Notes: generated from the sequence alone by a model not told the origin. A DNA stretch of 64,000 nt from Coenobita brevimanus (GCA_032717465.1 CM064664.1:3198469-3262468); one strand, 5' to 3'; shown: positions 20,970-32,890, counted from the stretch's first letter. Numbers and translations are program-made.

Positions 20970-23900
20970 AAATGGGTGATATTACCCCTGGGGGTAGGGG
21001 GGGTTTTCAAGAATACTCCCCCAGTATCCCTGCTTGTCGTAAAAGGCGACTAAAAGGGTTGGCGGAGAGTTAGTGTCCCTCCCCGGAAAACAACTAACTA
21101 AAGAAACAAACAATAAGCCTAGGACAAGGACTGACCAAACGATGACGACCAAGGACCGGACAAAGGACATGGTTATCAGAACGTGGAATGTAAGGGGAGC
21201 GAATGATGAGGTGAAAGAGAGAGAGATTGTCCAGGTGCTTAAGGGTGCGAAAGTGGATGTATGTGGAATAACTGAAACAAAATGGAAAGGAAAAAGTGTG
21301 AGAGAATGGGAGTATGGATGGGGTATATGTGCATGAGTAGGTAAGAATTAGAGGGCAAAGGAAGGAGTATGTATAGTTGTGAGTAAAAGATGGAAGAAGA
21401 GCATAAGACAGTATGGATCAGTTGGGTCAAGGATTGTGTGGGTAAAGTTGAAAGTTGGAATACAAATGTGGGCGATTGTGTGTGTGTATGCACCAACGCA
21501 AGTTCGTGCTAGAAGAGTGAAAGAAGAGTTCTGGACAAATGTGGAAGTGTGCATGGAAAAGTTTGGAAGGAATGAGAGAGTGTTTTTGATTGGTGATATG
21601 AAGGTAAAGTTGGGAATGTGAAGGTGGATGGAATAGTTGGTGAGTGGGGTGTGCCTGCTGAGATAGATGAGAATGGGAGTGCGTTAGTGGACATTTGTGC
21701 TGGGAGGGGATTGGTGATAGCCAATACTCTCTTCAGGTATAAAATGATCCACAGGTATACATGGCGAGTGATGAGAAGGGTGGGTGGTGATCTGAATGAA
21801 AGGAAGGCAATGATTGATTATGTGTGTGTGGATGAAAGGATGCGAAGATGTGTAATGGATGCAAGAGCTCATAGAGGTTGGGGGAGTGGACTTTCTGACC
21901 ACTACTTGGTGGTGGCCAGAATTAGAATTCAAGTAAGATGGAGGAATAGAAGAAGGGAAAGACGAGAGGAAGGAGCAGTTGCAAGGAGAGTGGAAAGGTT
22001 ACAAGAGGATGAGAAAAAGGCAGAGTATAAGAGAGAAGTGGAGGAACGATTGGGCAAATATGAATTGGAGCAGATGGGAGACGTGGAAGGTGTGTGTAGG
22101 ATATTTACAGAAGAAATATGTGCAGCATGTGATGTGGTGTCTGGAAGGAAGAGAAGACGGAGGGGGGTGCAAGGACCAGCGCGGTGGACTGAAGAGGTGA
22201 GACAGGCTGTGGCACAAAAGAAGAAAGCATACAATGAATGGATGAGAAATAGGGGCGTGGAAGAAGTTGAGAGGCGGAAGAGAGAGTTATATGTAGAAAG
22301 AAAGAGAGAGGTGAAAAGATTAGTAAGAGAGAGTAAGAAGAGAGTGGATGAGGAATTTGGAAGGAATTTGAGTGTAAAGTGAAGGAACTCTAAGAAAATG
22401 TTCTGGAAGAAGTGAAAAGAGTAAGACAGGGTGGAATTGAAGTTAGCAGGGGAGTGAAAGACAAAAATGGTAGATTACTAGTGGAGAAGGGAGAAAAAGT
22501 GAGCAGATGGAGAGAACACTTTAAGGAATTGTTGAACATAGAGGATGGAGGTAATGCGAGTATAAGTGGCTGGGGAATGGCTGGGAGAAGGAAGGAGGTG
22601 AGAAGACAGGAAGATATCAGTAGGATAGAAGTTGTGGAAGCAATGAAGAAAGTTAAATCGGGGAAAGCCCCAGGAATTGATGGAGTTTGTGGTGAAATGC
22701 TGAAGCATGGGGGAGAGATAGTAGTAGAATGGATGTGGAAGATGTGCAGATTGGCCTGGGAGGAAGGTAGAGTCCCGGAGGATTGGAAGTCAGGTATAAT
22801 TATTCCTTTGTACAAAGGAAAAGGGGAAAAAGAAGTGTGTGGTAATCATAGGGGCATTTGTCTTCTTAGTATAATAGGAAAAGTGTATGGTAGGATACTT
22901 ATTGACAGAGTTAGAGAATGAACAGAGAAATTAGTTGGAGAAGAACAGGGAGGCTTTAGGAAGGGAAGAGGTTGTGTAGATCAGATATTCATTCTTAGAT
23001 CTTTAGTGGAAAAGTTTCTAGAGAAGGGAAAGAAGTTGTATGCAGCTTTCATGGATTTGGAGAAAGCATATGACAGGGTGGATAGACAAGGATTGTGGAA
23101 AGTGTTAAGAATATATGGAGTAGATGGGAAGTTGTTGAATGCTGTGAAGAATATGTACGATTGTGTGAAGGCTGCAGTGCGTGTGGATGATGAACTAAGT
23201 GAATTTTTCTCTTTGAAAGTTGGGTTGAAACAGGGATGTGTTATGTCTCCATGGTTGTTCAATCTTTACATGGATGGGGTAATAAAAGAGGTACAAGGTA
23301 GGGTAGTAGATGTTCGAGTGGCTCTAGTGAGACAGGATAGTGTTTGGAAACTCCCTGTACTGTTGTTTGCAGATGACACTGTGTTGTTGAGTGGAGACGA
23401 AGGGGAGCTGCAAGGCTTAGTGGATGAGTTTGGGAGAGTGTGTAAGAAACGGAATCTAAAGGTGAATGTAGAGAAGAGTAAAGTGATGGTCTTTGAGAGA
23501 GGTGAAGTCAGTGAATGTACAGCGAGGTTGGATGGTGAGGAATTGGAAAATGTGAGTACGTTTAAGTACTTGGGTAGTGTGCTGAGTAAGGATGGAGGTT
23601 TGGAGGGTGAAGTGCGTGAAAGGGTGCAGCAGGGAAGAAAGGTTGCTAGTTCTTTGAAAGCAGTGATAAGAAACAGGGAAGTGAGCATGGAAGTGAAAAA
23701 GTTACTACATGACAGAATTGTGATACCAACTCTAACGTACGGAAGTGAAGCTTGGACGTTGCTGGAAGGACACAAGTCAAGAGTGAGAGCAGTGGAAATG
23801 AGTTATTTAAGAGGAGCCTGTGGAGTCACATGGAGAGACAGGCTGACGAATGAGGATATAAAGGAGCGCTGTGGTGTGGATGTGGATGTGATAGGAAGCG

Positions 23901-24168
23901 TTATGAGGAACACACTGAGGTAGTTTGGTCATGTGGAGAGGATGGAGGGTGAAAGACTGACGAAGAGAGTGTATGTGAGTGAGGTGGAGGGGGAAGAAGG
24001 AGGGGGAGGCCGAGGATGAGATGGAGAGATGGGGTGGAGAGGTATATGAGAGAGGGGTGTGTGAGTTGGGAGCAGGGCAGTGAGATGGAGGGGGACAGGG
24101 CGACTTGGATTCAATTTGTTTTTGGCCACCCCAAACGGGATTGAGGCGTCTGGCAATAGATAGATAGA
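20970..24168 (+). mobile_element. RTE family A copy 2, nearly full length
   Basis: The 5' end (TTACCCCTGGGGGTAGGGGG, then the AAAGGCGACTAAAAGG block) begins near 20970, directly after the piggyBac relic. The 3' end is GGCGTCTGGCAATAGATAGATAG at about 24146-24168. The short TAGA tail is the same as in copies at 2893 and 28184. All major domains are present, making this the reference copy of the family in the window. Confidence 0.88.
21073..24100 (+). pseudogene. RTE-type endonuclease/reverse transcriptase, several breaks
   Basis: It begins near ATG 21073. The endonuclease has IRTWNVRGANDEVKERE and GITETKWKG (catalytic Glu); a stop at 21334, a frame change into VYAPTQVRARR, another change near 21600, then ICAGRGLVIANTLF and GLSDHYLVVARI (SDH motif). 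A charged linker ends at a stop at 22382. The RT starts at 22412: GKAPGIDGVCGEML, NHRGICLLSIIGKVY, stop at 22921, QGGFRKGRGCVDQIF, FMDLEKAYDRV, LKQGCVMSPWLF and LLFADDTVLLSGD (FADD box near 23366), then thumb with YGSEAWTLLEG to 23923, and a tail (GHVERMEGERLTKRVY) in the next frame. About five defects prevent activity. The sequence resembles RTE/BovB-derived proteins often named craniofacial development protein 2-like in automatic annotation. Confidence 0.87.
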
Positions 24169-25120
24169 AGTTCATATAAGTTATTTATAGTAAGTGCAAT
24201 ACAGAAATTGATAACGTTTATTGGATATTGGTTAGAAAATTATTGGAAATACCTTGAGTTTGCCAACCAGCTACCTGAAAGAAGACACTTGTGAATGGGC
24301 CACAAAGAACAATACCTGCTTGGCTATACCTAAATCATTTCACTCAATACTCAGGGTGATTGTGCCAAAAATGAGCATCAGTGTATCTGTGACGTGAAGT
24401 ACAAATAATGTTAGTTGTGTAAAACATTTTTATGATTTCACTATAACCCTGATTAGTACAAATCAGTCTGAATTACAGTACAAATAATTACCTCATACTC
24501 TACGATAATGCGTGAAAGAGCAAAGTATTTACTTGTCAAAGTGCAATTACCCGTAATCGTGATGTAAAGTGCAGTTCTAAGTGTCTTAGTAAAGGAGAAA
24601 TATTATTCTTTAAGGAAGAAGTGAGTACAGAAAATCGACGCGATATTTCCTTTCCCATACACCTACGGGGCAGAGTGGCATGGTGGAGCGGGCTGAAAAT
24701 TCTTGGGTGAGCCACATGAACCGGGTGATGACTCATTTTCATGGCGGTGAGTAAGGAGAAGTAGAAAAAAATGAATGGAATCTTCCGCATTCCATCCAAG
24801 GATGCAGGGTGAGTGTTACAATCGCCACTCCAGTTAGTGCTGCCAACCCTAGCCAGGTGGGCCAAGGCCATGGCCAGTGGAGCGCGCTCAGAGCCCCGCA
24901 CCAAAACGTGAAAAATCGACGCGACCTCCTAGAAACATCGGGATACATTCATTGGAAAGAGGAAGAGTTGGTGAGTCTTACGAGCTTTAATCTGAATCTC
25001 TAGCGAATACAATTTGGCAGATATTAGGGTTTGAAGTAAAGGTATTTTTTTCAAAATCTCGGATTTCGCCCGTAAGGAAGTGTATGTGGTGGCCGGGAAC
25101 CCCCCGGTGCCTAAGGGTTA
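24169..25120. other. No gene recognised
   Basis: About 950 bp between RTE-A copy 2 and the minus-strand jockey copy. An AAAATCGACGCGA-like motif appears at about 24632 and again at about 24911. The right edge, CCTAAGGGTTAAGG near 25110-25123, contains a TTAA next to a G/C-rich stretch and could be a transposon end; no partner was found. Confidence 0.45.
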
Positions 25121-25121
25121 A

Positions 25122-27490
25122 GGAAAAAACAAAAACAACATTAACAGATAGCCAAGTTCAAAATCCAATCATTTAGAGATGCATGGAAACACTGCGTTTG
25201 AAGGACTGGAGATCATATGTAGCAGGAAATACAGACAGAAGGAGGCAGTTCCAGGGATGTCCTGTTGCATAAATGAAGGAGTGAGAGTAGTGGTTAACTC
25301 TTGCATTAGAGAGTTGGACCAAAAAGGGATGAGAGTTTGTTGTTAGACGGATGTTATGAGTCGTCGTACTGGTGGAGGGATGCAAGCAGACAGTTCAGAG
25401 GAGCAGTGATTGTTGAAGCAGCGATAGAAAAGAGATAAAGATGCAACAGTGTAGGTAAGAGACTGAGGTTGAAGGGAGCCAGTAGGAAGAGCGTTAATGA
25501 GACGAAAAGCCTTTGACTTCACCTTGTTGAAAACATCTGTATGTGAAGAGCCTCCCCACGTATGAGTAGTGTCCTCTACATAGGGGCGATTAAAACCCGT
25601 GTATGAAGTCAACAACTGTGCAGGGGTAAAGATGGCAGGGAATCAGCTTCGCACACCTAGTCTCTTTTGCGAGAGAGGTAATATGTTCTTACCAAGACAA
25701 AAACAAATATATAATGAAACCCCAAGTATGTTTAAAGGTGATGCAGGATTGAGCCGGATATTATTAAAAGTTATGGGGTACTCTTGTGGAAGATTTTGTC
25801 AGGTTGACAGATGTAAGATCTGAGGTTTGATGCATTAAAAACAAGATTCTGTTTACCCCAATCAGTTATGTGAGCAAAGTCATACATTCGGTGTGGCACA
25901 ACCTCATCCTTTGCGTGTTGAAGTAACTGCTGAGATGGAAGCTGTGGGAAGCAAATGGAAAGGTGAAGGGTGGGGTCATCAGCATATGAGTGGATAAGGT
26001 CAGATGTAAGGCGTATAAGGTCATTGACGGATAAAAGGAAGAGTGTTGATGATAGGACAGAGCCCTGAGGAACACCACTATTCATAGCTCTAGGAAATGA
26101 ACGGTGGCAGTCTACAACAGAAGCAATAGAATGGCCAGAAAGGAAGCTAAAGATGAAAGCAGAGAAAAAAAGATAGAAACTGTAAAAGGGCAGTTTAGAA
26201 ATTAAAAGTTTGTGCCAAAATTAAAGATTTAGGCCAAACTCGATCAAAAGCCTTTTAGATGTCAAGTGCAATGGCAAAACCTTCCCCAAAGTCCCGAGAG
26301 GAGGACGACCAGGAGTCTGAAAGGTAGATGAGAAGATCGCCAGTGGAGCATCCCTGCCGGAACCCATAGTAATGATCAGAAAGAAGGTTATGATAGAAAA
26401 GATTCTTAATGTTTTTTTTCGTTAAAAATAAACTCCAAAACTTTTGAAATACTGGATGTTAATGTAATTGGCAGGTAGAGGGCTGGGAATGGTCACCATT
26501 CTTTGGGACAGAATGATTGACAACAAACCGTCAGTAAGAAGGAAAGGTACAAGTTGATACACAAAGACAAAAGAGTTCATCTAGGCAGGGCGTAAGCACA
26601 AAAGAACAGTTCTACAGGACAACCAGATGATCCCATCAGGCCCATTTGCCTTGTTAATATTAAGGCTGGTGTTGGCAGAAAATACATCAATTGAAGACAT
26701 TTTAATATCAGCCATGAGGAAACCAGAGGAGGGAAATGATAGAGGAACCGCACTGGAATCGTCCAAGGTGGAACTGAAGGAGGAAGTCTGAGAGAAGAAT
26801 TCTGTTTTATCAGTAGAAGAAATAGCTACAGAGCAATCGGAATGAGAAAGAGATGGCAGGATGATGAAGTGAGGTTGTTAGAAGGTATTTTGGCATGGTG
26901 CCAGAAGAAGCAGGAAGAATTCTAGTTGGAGAGTTAAGAGCATTTAGTACAATTGATAATATTTTAGCTGAGCAAAGAACAATTACCTCGATTCTGGGCA
27001 GGAACATAAAAGAGATGAGATTCAGGAGTGGGTTGACTCCAGTACCTTTTGTAGGCCTTCTCTTTGTTGTGGACAGGATTAGAACAAGCGTGATTAAACC
27101 AATTTTTTTTTTTTTTTTTTTTTGCATTAGTCAAAGGATATGAGAAAAGAATGTACCCTTCCGTGCCCAAGGGAATAACATATGTAATGCGCAAGGTACA
27201 CTCAGATTGCTCCCGGCAATGGAAGCAATAATCATTCCAGGGAATAATCAGAGAAGTATTGCCTGATGGCCTCCTGTCTGCATCTCCAAAGTGCCACAGC
27301 CACTGCTTCTTTGGAGGGTCCTTAGGCCCAACTGGAGCAATAGGTCAGGTTAAGATGATAAGGTTGTGAGTGGAGGAGGCAAATGGAGAGGAAAGATTAA
27401 AAGTGTAAGCTGAAGGATTAGCTGTAAAGAAGAGGTCAGGTGTGTTGGAGCTCTCTGCAAGCTGATCAAGCATATGGGAGGCATCCCACA
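25122..27490 (-). mobile_element. Jockey-like LINE copy 2, 5'-truncated
   Basis: Same family as the copy at 605-2645, in the opposite orientation and more decayed. It retains the end of the endonuclease near 27490-27350 (TPDLFFTANPSAY in one frame) and the whole RT region. The poly-T at 27103-27123 is an A-run inside the linker, not the 3' tail. Confidence 0.82.
25173..27480 (-). pseudogene. Jockey-like reverse transcriptase, heavily degraded
   Basis: From 5' to 3': endonuclease end (27490-27350), linker with NSPTRILPASSGTMPKY (27127-26810), MDDSSAVPLSFPSSGFLMAD and NKANGPDGI (26766-26581), a badly broken palm, SGVPQGSVLSSTLF and SYADDPTLHLS (26085-25771; YADD box intact), YTGFNRPYVEDTTHTWGGS (25615-25343) and SQSFIYATG-like YSHSFIYATG (25385-25173). 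At least four frame changes are needed to read through it, so it is dead. Confidence 0.8.
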
Positions 27491-27491
27491 T

Positions 27492-28165
27492 CGGAAGGGT
27501 CCATCATCCAAAATAAAAAAAAGCCAGAAATCGCACTCAGAGTTTGGCAAAGGAAATCAACCATAACTTTCTTAATATTAAAGATAGAACTTTTTTTTTT
27601 TTTTCAAATTAAAGCTCAGAATGCTTACTATCAGCACCCGAAAAAAAAAAAAAACATGATTTATCCATTATAAAATTTAAAAAAGCGCTCATTATTGAAA
27701 ACGGTAATGCTTGTGTTCACTTTGATGCACCTTGATGGAATCTAGGTCACATAATCCACATATAAATCACACAGTAATGTACATAATAAGCATAGACACA
27801 TGCATTCATTAAAATGCAGTCACCAAAAGTAATAATAACATCTGTGACGAAAGGGTCCGTCGTCCAAAAAAAACGCCTCCGAAATCACACTCAAAGTTAG
27901 CCAAGTTAAGAAAAATCTTAACTTTCTTAATGTTAACGATAGAATGTTCCTCTTTTTTTTTTTTTTCTTTTTTTTTAATTTAAGCTCAGAATCCCTACTG
28001 TCTGTTCATGAAAAAAAATTGTGATGTATCCATATACAAAATAATAAAGAGCTCGTAATGAAAATGGTAATGACTGTTTTCACTTTGCCAGCACTTTGAG
28101 GGACTTTGATGGAATCAGGGGCACATAATCAACGTAAATCACAATGTACATAAAACCATACACAG
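27492..28165. repeat. Two diverged tandem units, period about 354 bp
   Basis: Unit 1 (about 27492-27800) and unit 2 (about 27848-28165) share, in the same order, the GGGTCCATCATCC/GGGTCCGTCGTCC block, a TTTCTTAATRTTAA stretch, a T-rich run, AAGCTCAGAAT, an A-run, a TTGATGGAATC block and the ACAATGTACATAA end. No coding potential is seen. It borders the truncated end of jockey copy 2. Confidence 0.75.
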
Positions 28166-28183
28166 ATATAATCACTAACATCT

Positions 28184-28430
28184 ATCTATCTATCTATTGC
28201 CAGAAGCCTTAATCCCATACGGGGTGGCCACAAATAAATCGCCTCCACGTCGCCCTTTCCATCGCCATTTCACTGCCCTGCTCCCAACTCACATCTCCCT
28301 CTCTCATATACGTCTCCATTCCTTCCCTCCATCTTATCCTTGACCTTCCCTTCCCTCTCTCCCCCTCCATCTCACTCACATACACTCTCCTCATCAGTCT
28401 CTCACTCTCCATCCTCTTCATATGGCCAAA
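28184..28430 (-). mobile_element. RTE family A 3' stub
   Basis: Only the last 250 bp of an RTE-A element remain. They encode ERLMRRVYVSEMEGERGKG, then GDVSWEQGSEM, and end in the TCTATCTATCTATCTATTGCCAG block (complement of the TAGA tail). Extreme 5' truncation is common for target-primed insertions. Confidence 0.85.
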
Positions 28431-28812
28431 CTAACATGCAACTAAAAATAAAAGTATACCATTATGTGTCATAGTGTATTATTCCAAAACCTTAATAGTT
28501 ATTCATAGTCTACATTATGATTACATGATAGCCTAATACATAACTAAGACAGACAGTAATAAGGTTTATAACTTTATTGGAAGTTGTTTAACAAAGTAAT
28601 AGGGGAGAATAGGAATAGGAGTGTTATACAAAAAGATTAGAAGAATGTCATTGTAAGAAAGCAATAATACAGTAGTAACTCACCAGCTGCATGTCACTGT
28701 GTAGAGCTGTGTAGGTACAAATGATGTTGCCATGACATCACTTTGTTGAAGAGTAATCCGTAAACTGTCCGTCGTTAGTGTTGACGGAGGTCAAGGGAAG
28801 GGGGGAGGAAGA
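28431..28812. other. No gene recognised
   Basis: AT-rich spacer without recognisable features between the RTE-A stub and the 3' end of the DUF7869-like gene. Confidence 0.5.
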
Positions 28813-31805
28813 CTATGGGGCAGGAGCAGACAGTGGCACATGATCCACTCTTGTGTCATCTGCATCAGGTTCGTGCCCCTCTCCCACTGCCTGCGACTCA
28901 TCCTCAGTCTCCCTTACTCCTTCCTGTCGTAGTTGGTCCTGTCTGGATGAAAGGGAAGACAACCACTCAGCAGCAATCCCAGACAGAAGTGGCAGAAGAC
29001 TCCAAAGGTCAGTTGCTTTCGCCTCCTGGAGTAGCCTCTCATGTGCATACTTGGGAGGAAGGTGTACAGTACAGTTGAGAGGTCAAACTTGTCTCTTTTC
29101 CAAGTCATGGCCCTCCCCCTCATTAATGACGCTTTGGTAGATGTTGGAGGGTCAGTGTCCAGGGTATAATCTGACTTGATGATGTATCCCTGGACAAAGT
29201 TTATGTCCACAGCAAGGATACAAGCCTGTGAGAAGCCTTTTTGTGGCCACCTGGTGACGTATTGTAGGAGGGAACGCACATCTATAAAGCCTTCATTGCT
29301 TCATAGCGACCACAGGGAAGCCCCTCTTGATGGATGCATCAATAATATCCACATAGTCCTGTGTGGAGTTAATCAAGGGGGCTTTACAGCCTTTTTTTTT
29401 TCTATGTTACCGAAAGTCCTGTCACAAGGCAGGTAAGTATTTCTACTTTTCATAAAAATAAACTCTACCCTGCCCAGCAGCTTCTCATGAACCTTCTGTA
29501 ATGCCATAAGTAACATGAAAATATTTTTGTTTTGGGTCCCACAGTTATCACAAAACACCCTCAGTATTACAAAGTCCTCTTTCTTGCCCACGAGCCTGAT
29601 GTGCAACCACTTAATGAGACAGCTTGCCATCTCGTCAGCACCACGTCCTGCCGTCACCTCATCCCAGATGAACATCGTATCCACCTGTTGGTGGATGTCA
29701 TAAGCATAGTTGTATACCCACAGCTTCCGCTTGTAACAGGCGACATTATCGCGTAACCTGGGGCAGGGCAGCGTTTGTTGCAGGTCAGTGGCTTCATATC
29801 AAACATTACTGTCCTGATCTTGTGGGGCAGTCTGCTCAGCTTGACGAAGGAGCTCGTGTGGAACCTGTGCCACATCCTTGTGTTCCTGCAGCACCGCCTG
29901 CAGCCCCACTGGATCATTGCCACTCATTATGCAGGCTTTAATTTGTTTGTCCTTGACCTTGCAGAAGGTACAGACGTCTGTCTTTGGAGTGTTAAAGATG
30001 ATGTTGTAGTCCCTAGTGAAAACTGTGGTGTAAAAATACTGTGACACTTTTCCTTCCCTAGGTTAGAAAGAGTTCATCTATGATACATAAAGCAGGTACA
30101 GCTCTCCTATATTACCTTCACACTCCAGGCACCGTCTGTGGGGGCTGTGTGCTTGGCTGTAGTGGCTGGCAGCCATAGGAAGGGAGCGAATGTGCTTGTG
30201 TACACGTTGCAGCCTAACTACTAATATATTTTTTGCAGACGGATTACGACCTCTCTTATCAGGACTGGAGTTCCAGATGGCGATTCCTTCCGCTTCTGCA
30301 ACAAAATCTTCATCTTCTTAGTCCCAAGGCCATTTATGGACTGGAAGGCAGCAAGGCAGATATCAGTTTCACTGGGAGTTTTAACCCGCGGTGTCCCGTC
30401 AACGTTCTTTAACGTCCACACGTTTTGTCACTGCCAATCCCATCGACATACATAAACACCAAAAAATTGCAAGGTCCCTAATTTGCACAATTTTCAATTT
30501 TTGCGAGTCATTTTTGGTACGTTTACACGTGACACCTTCCTCAACAAGATGCCAGGCAGAGACAATGCCTTACCCAGCATGACCTCCTCCCCCCCCCACA
30601 TGCCATTGTCTCAGCAATTCACCTGTTATCAGTGACCTGGCCAGTATAGCCATGTCATGCCATGGTACGAAATTCAGGGCCAGAGTGATTCCCCAATCAA
30701 TGACAATGTGGAGGACAAACTTTACATAGCATTAGAAGAAAAAAAACAATCAGAAATGATGATCAGGTAATGTGGCAAAAAAAAGTCAGGTATTAGTGAG
30801 TGAAACAATGCTTATAATGCCTATATTACTGCTTCAAAACCAATATACTCTCGTACTACATATAAATTCGTACCAAGTAAATAAATAAATACCGTTTATG
30901 AGTGGATAAAATAGTTACCCTCCCATAGAACTCGTTTTCTTTGGTGCCAGCCCAATAGAAAACCCAGTAAGGTAAGGAGGTACTCCTACCTGTAATGAGT
31001 ATTTTAAACCTCAGGTGAGCGATTTCTCTATGAATTTTCGGTTTCTCACCAAAAGCGAAGGTTTGAGCCAAAAAAAAAAAATTTCCTAAAATGGTCGGGA
31101 TTGGGGGGAGTCAGTGGTGGAAAAGTGGTCGGGATGGGGCGGGTTAACACAGAAGAGGTAGTGGACAGGCTGCCAACTCACCTCAGCCTGTGTTCTCTTA
31201 TGTTTAAATTCTTTTTCATGAATAAGTGACTGTAGATAATTGTTCTGTGCATTATAGTCACCAAGATACCAAAAGTTTGTAAATATCTCAATTTTTGGCC
31301 TACCATTTTTCTCAAAACACCCGCCATTGCAAGGTAGACCAATCTTCCTAGCTGCAACCAGTTTCTTGGTATCATAACTAACTTATTCTAATCCAAGATT
31401 CTGCTTCTGCTTTGATACCTCTTTCCCCCACTTACCAACATTACATGCACACACATGCCTTTCTTTTCTATGGGATGTGGTGCATCACGGGGCAAACGTG
31501 AGGCAGCCTGCTGCCCCAGACTCTCATGCAACACTGCTGCCACCACCACCACACACCACGCTGCTTGCACTTTCACCACTTGCAGCAGCACCACCAACGT
31601 CACGATCACTGTCGTCACTATCACTACTATAACCTTCTGGGCAATAAGTAGGGTCGTCAACATCCATGTCGTCACTATCAGAATCACGGAGGTATTGCCT
31701 GGGTAAACCGCCATGAATCAGACCCACGCCACCATAAAAACAACTTGCATCCATCTCCAAAGGCCTGGCTTCAACAGATTCATCACTTGAATTGCTCCCA
31801 GACAT
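28813..31805 (-). pseudogene. DUF7869-like intronless gene, interrupted by a TTAA MITE
   Basis: The frame can be followed from MSGSNSSDESV at 31805 to a stop at 28813-28815. In order: acidic N-terminus (DDMDVDDPTYCPEGYSSDSDD, 31805-31540); basic block GKRYQSRSRILD (about 31430); IGLPCNGGCFEKNGRPK and NFWYLGDYNAQNNYLQSLIH (about 31350-31200); the MITE at 30381-31147; ICLAAFQSINGLGTKKMK (30360-30300); YNIIFNTPKTDVCTFCKVKD (about 30000); the TAGRGADEMASCLIKWLH block; FCDNCGTQNKNIF (29560-29520); YLPCDRTFGNIEK (29410); and a C-terminal domain to 28813. Without the MITE it is about 740 codons. The DNCGGQNKN-type and CDR-x-FG motifs are those I associate with DUF7869, a family of unknown function spread in invertebrate genomes and possibly transposon-derived. 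Frameshifts and the MITE disrupt it. Confidence 0.7.
30381..31147 (+). mobile_element. TTAA-flanked MITE, copy A (piggyBac type)
   Basis: TTAA at 30381-30384 and 31144-31147 flank an element that begins CCCGCGGTGTCCCG and ends CGGGATGGGGCGGG. The ends are short inverted repeats starting CCCGC. TTAA duplication with CCC ends is diagnostic of piggyBac-superfamily insertion. A second copy in inverse orientation is at 40449-41227, and the internal sequences align along nearly their full length. It has no ORF. The insertion lies inside the DUF7869-like gene between LFC and KTPSETDICLAAF. Confidence 0.85.
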
Positions 31806-32250
31806 GATTTTCAGAGTTTTGATGATAAAATTCACTAGTAGGTCCTGTATAATAATGGAAAAGAAAGGCTAGGAATGTCCCTTGAAGTGGTAGAATTTGA
31901 CACAATGGAAGGTACGCCAGCATTGAGATAAAGCAGGAGGGAGAAAGAGTGACAAGGGACCAGGAAGGGAAGCTGTGCCGTGAGTGGTTGTTGTTGGTGG
32001 TGGGGATTTATAATCCCATGCCATGACTCGTCGGTCTTGGAGATGTGCCTATCCAGCTGGCATTGTGATTGGCTGGGTGACATGGCCACAGGTCCCTTCT
32101 GATGCATGATTCCCACCCAGGCAGTGAGCAGACGAGCATAGGACCACACACAGCACTTTTGTTTCAGGGCTCTCGACCTTAGAACCAAAGCAGTAAGGTG
32201 AATACCGCTTATACCATTGAAAAAGAGAAGAGTTTGGCTTCCCGCTCATT
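31806..32250. other. Region upstream of the DUF7869-like gene, nothing recognised
   Basis: About 445 bp lie between the presumed start of the DUF7869-like gene and the jockey endonuclease fragment. A 5' flank or promoter is possible by position only; no element is seen. Confidence 0.4.
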
Positions 32251-32254
32251 CTGA

Positions 32255-32890
32255 AATGTATGTTAGGACATTAGTGGCCTGAAGGGCTCTTCCGTTGCCG
32301 GGCTCCTCAGATTGGGTAGGGTGCTGTACAAGCTGCTCTAGGTCATTATGGATAGAAAGGACATATGTTTGTTCACATGGTGGATCAGTCAAAGGAGAGG
32401 AGAGCCAAAGGAAGTGGTGAATACTGAAATCTCCTAGAATGGAGATTTCTGAGAAAGGAGAAATCGATAGAACGTGTTCCATCTTAGAAGTAAGATAGTT
32501 CAAGAGTTTTCCATTGTCAGCAGAAATAGGGGCCAGGTGCACAACATAGATATATTTAATCAGAGAATGACAGGAAAGCAGGAGCCAGAGAGTAGAGAAT
32601 TCAGAATATTAAAGTTCAGGAACACGAGAGCAAGATATGTCGTTACATACATTTACACAAGAGCCACCTGTTGCTTTGAAATGAGTACAGAGAGAGAAGG
32701 AGGATACGGAGAAGGGTTTGCTATCAGTCGGCTCAGACAGCTGGGTCACAGTTAGGAAGAGAAGGTGAGGTTTACAGGAGGAGATGGTGCTCAAAAGAAA
32801 GTTGGAGGAAATGCCGCGAATGTTGCAGAAATGAAGTGAGTCAGACATTGGTTTCAGGTATCTGAGTCGTCACCGGCAGAAGGGCTTTGA
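32255..32890 (-). pseudogene. Jockey-like endonuclease fragment
   Basis: The minus strand reads LHFCNIRGISSNFLLSTISS and LLFLTVTQLSEPTDSKPFS (32848-32609; the catalytic Glu of the usual LTETQ is Val). After a frame break come SEISILGDFSIHHFLWLSSPL and NDLEQLVQHPTQSEEPGNG (32542-32246). This is an exonuclease-endonuclease-phosphatase domain with the GDFN motif as GDFS. The style matches the endonuclease remnant of jockey copy 2. No RT follows, so the insertion is 3'-truncated or rearranged. Confidence 0.78.

Noticed and set aside
23266..23775. 169-codon minus-strand ORF
   Set aside because: Antisense of the RTE-A reverse transcriptase.
18160..25123. One large piggyBac element from TTAACCCGG (18160) to GGGTTAA (25116-25122) with the RTE-A nested in it
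   Set aside because: The candidate ends share only CCC and loose G-rich similarity. Without matching terminal repeats I do not claim boundaries.
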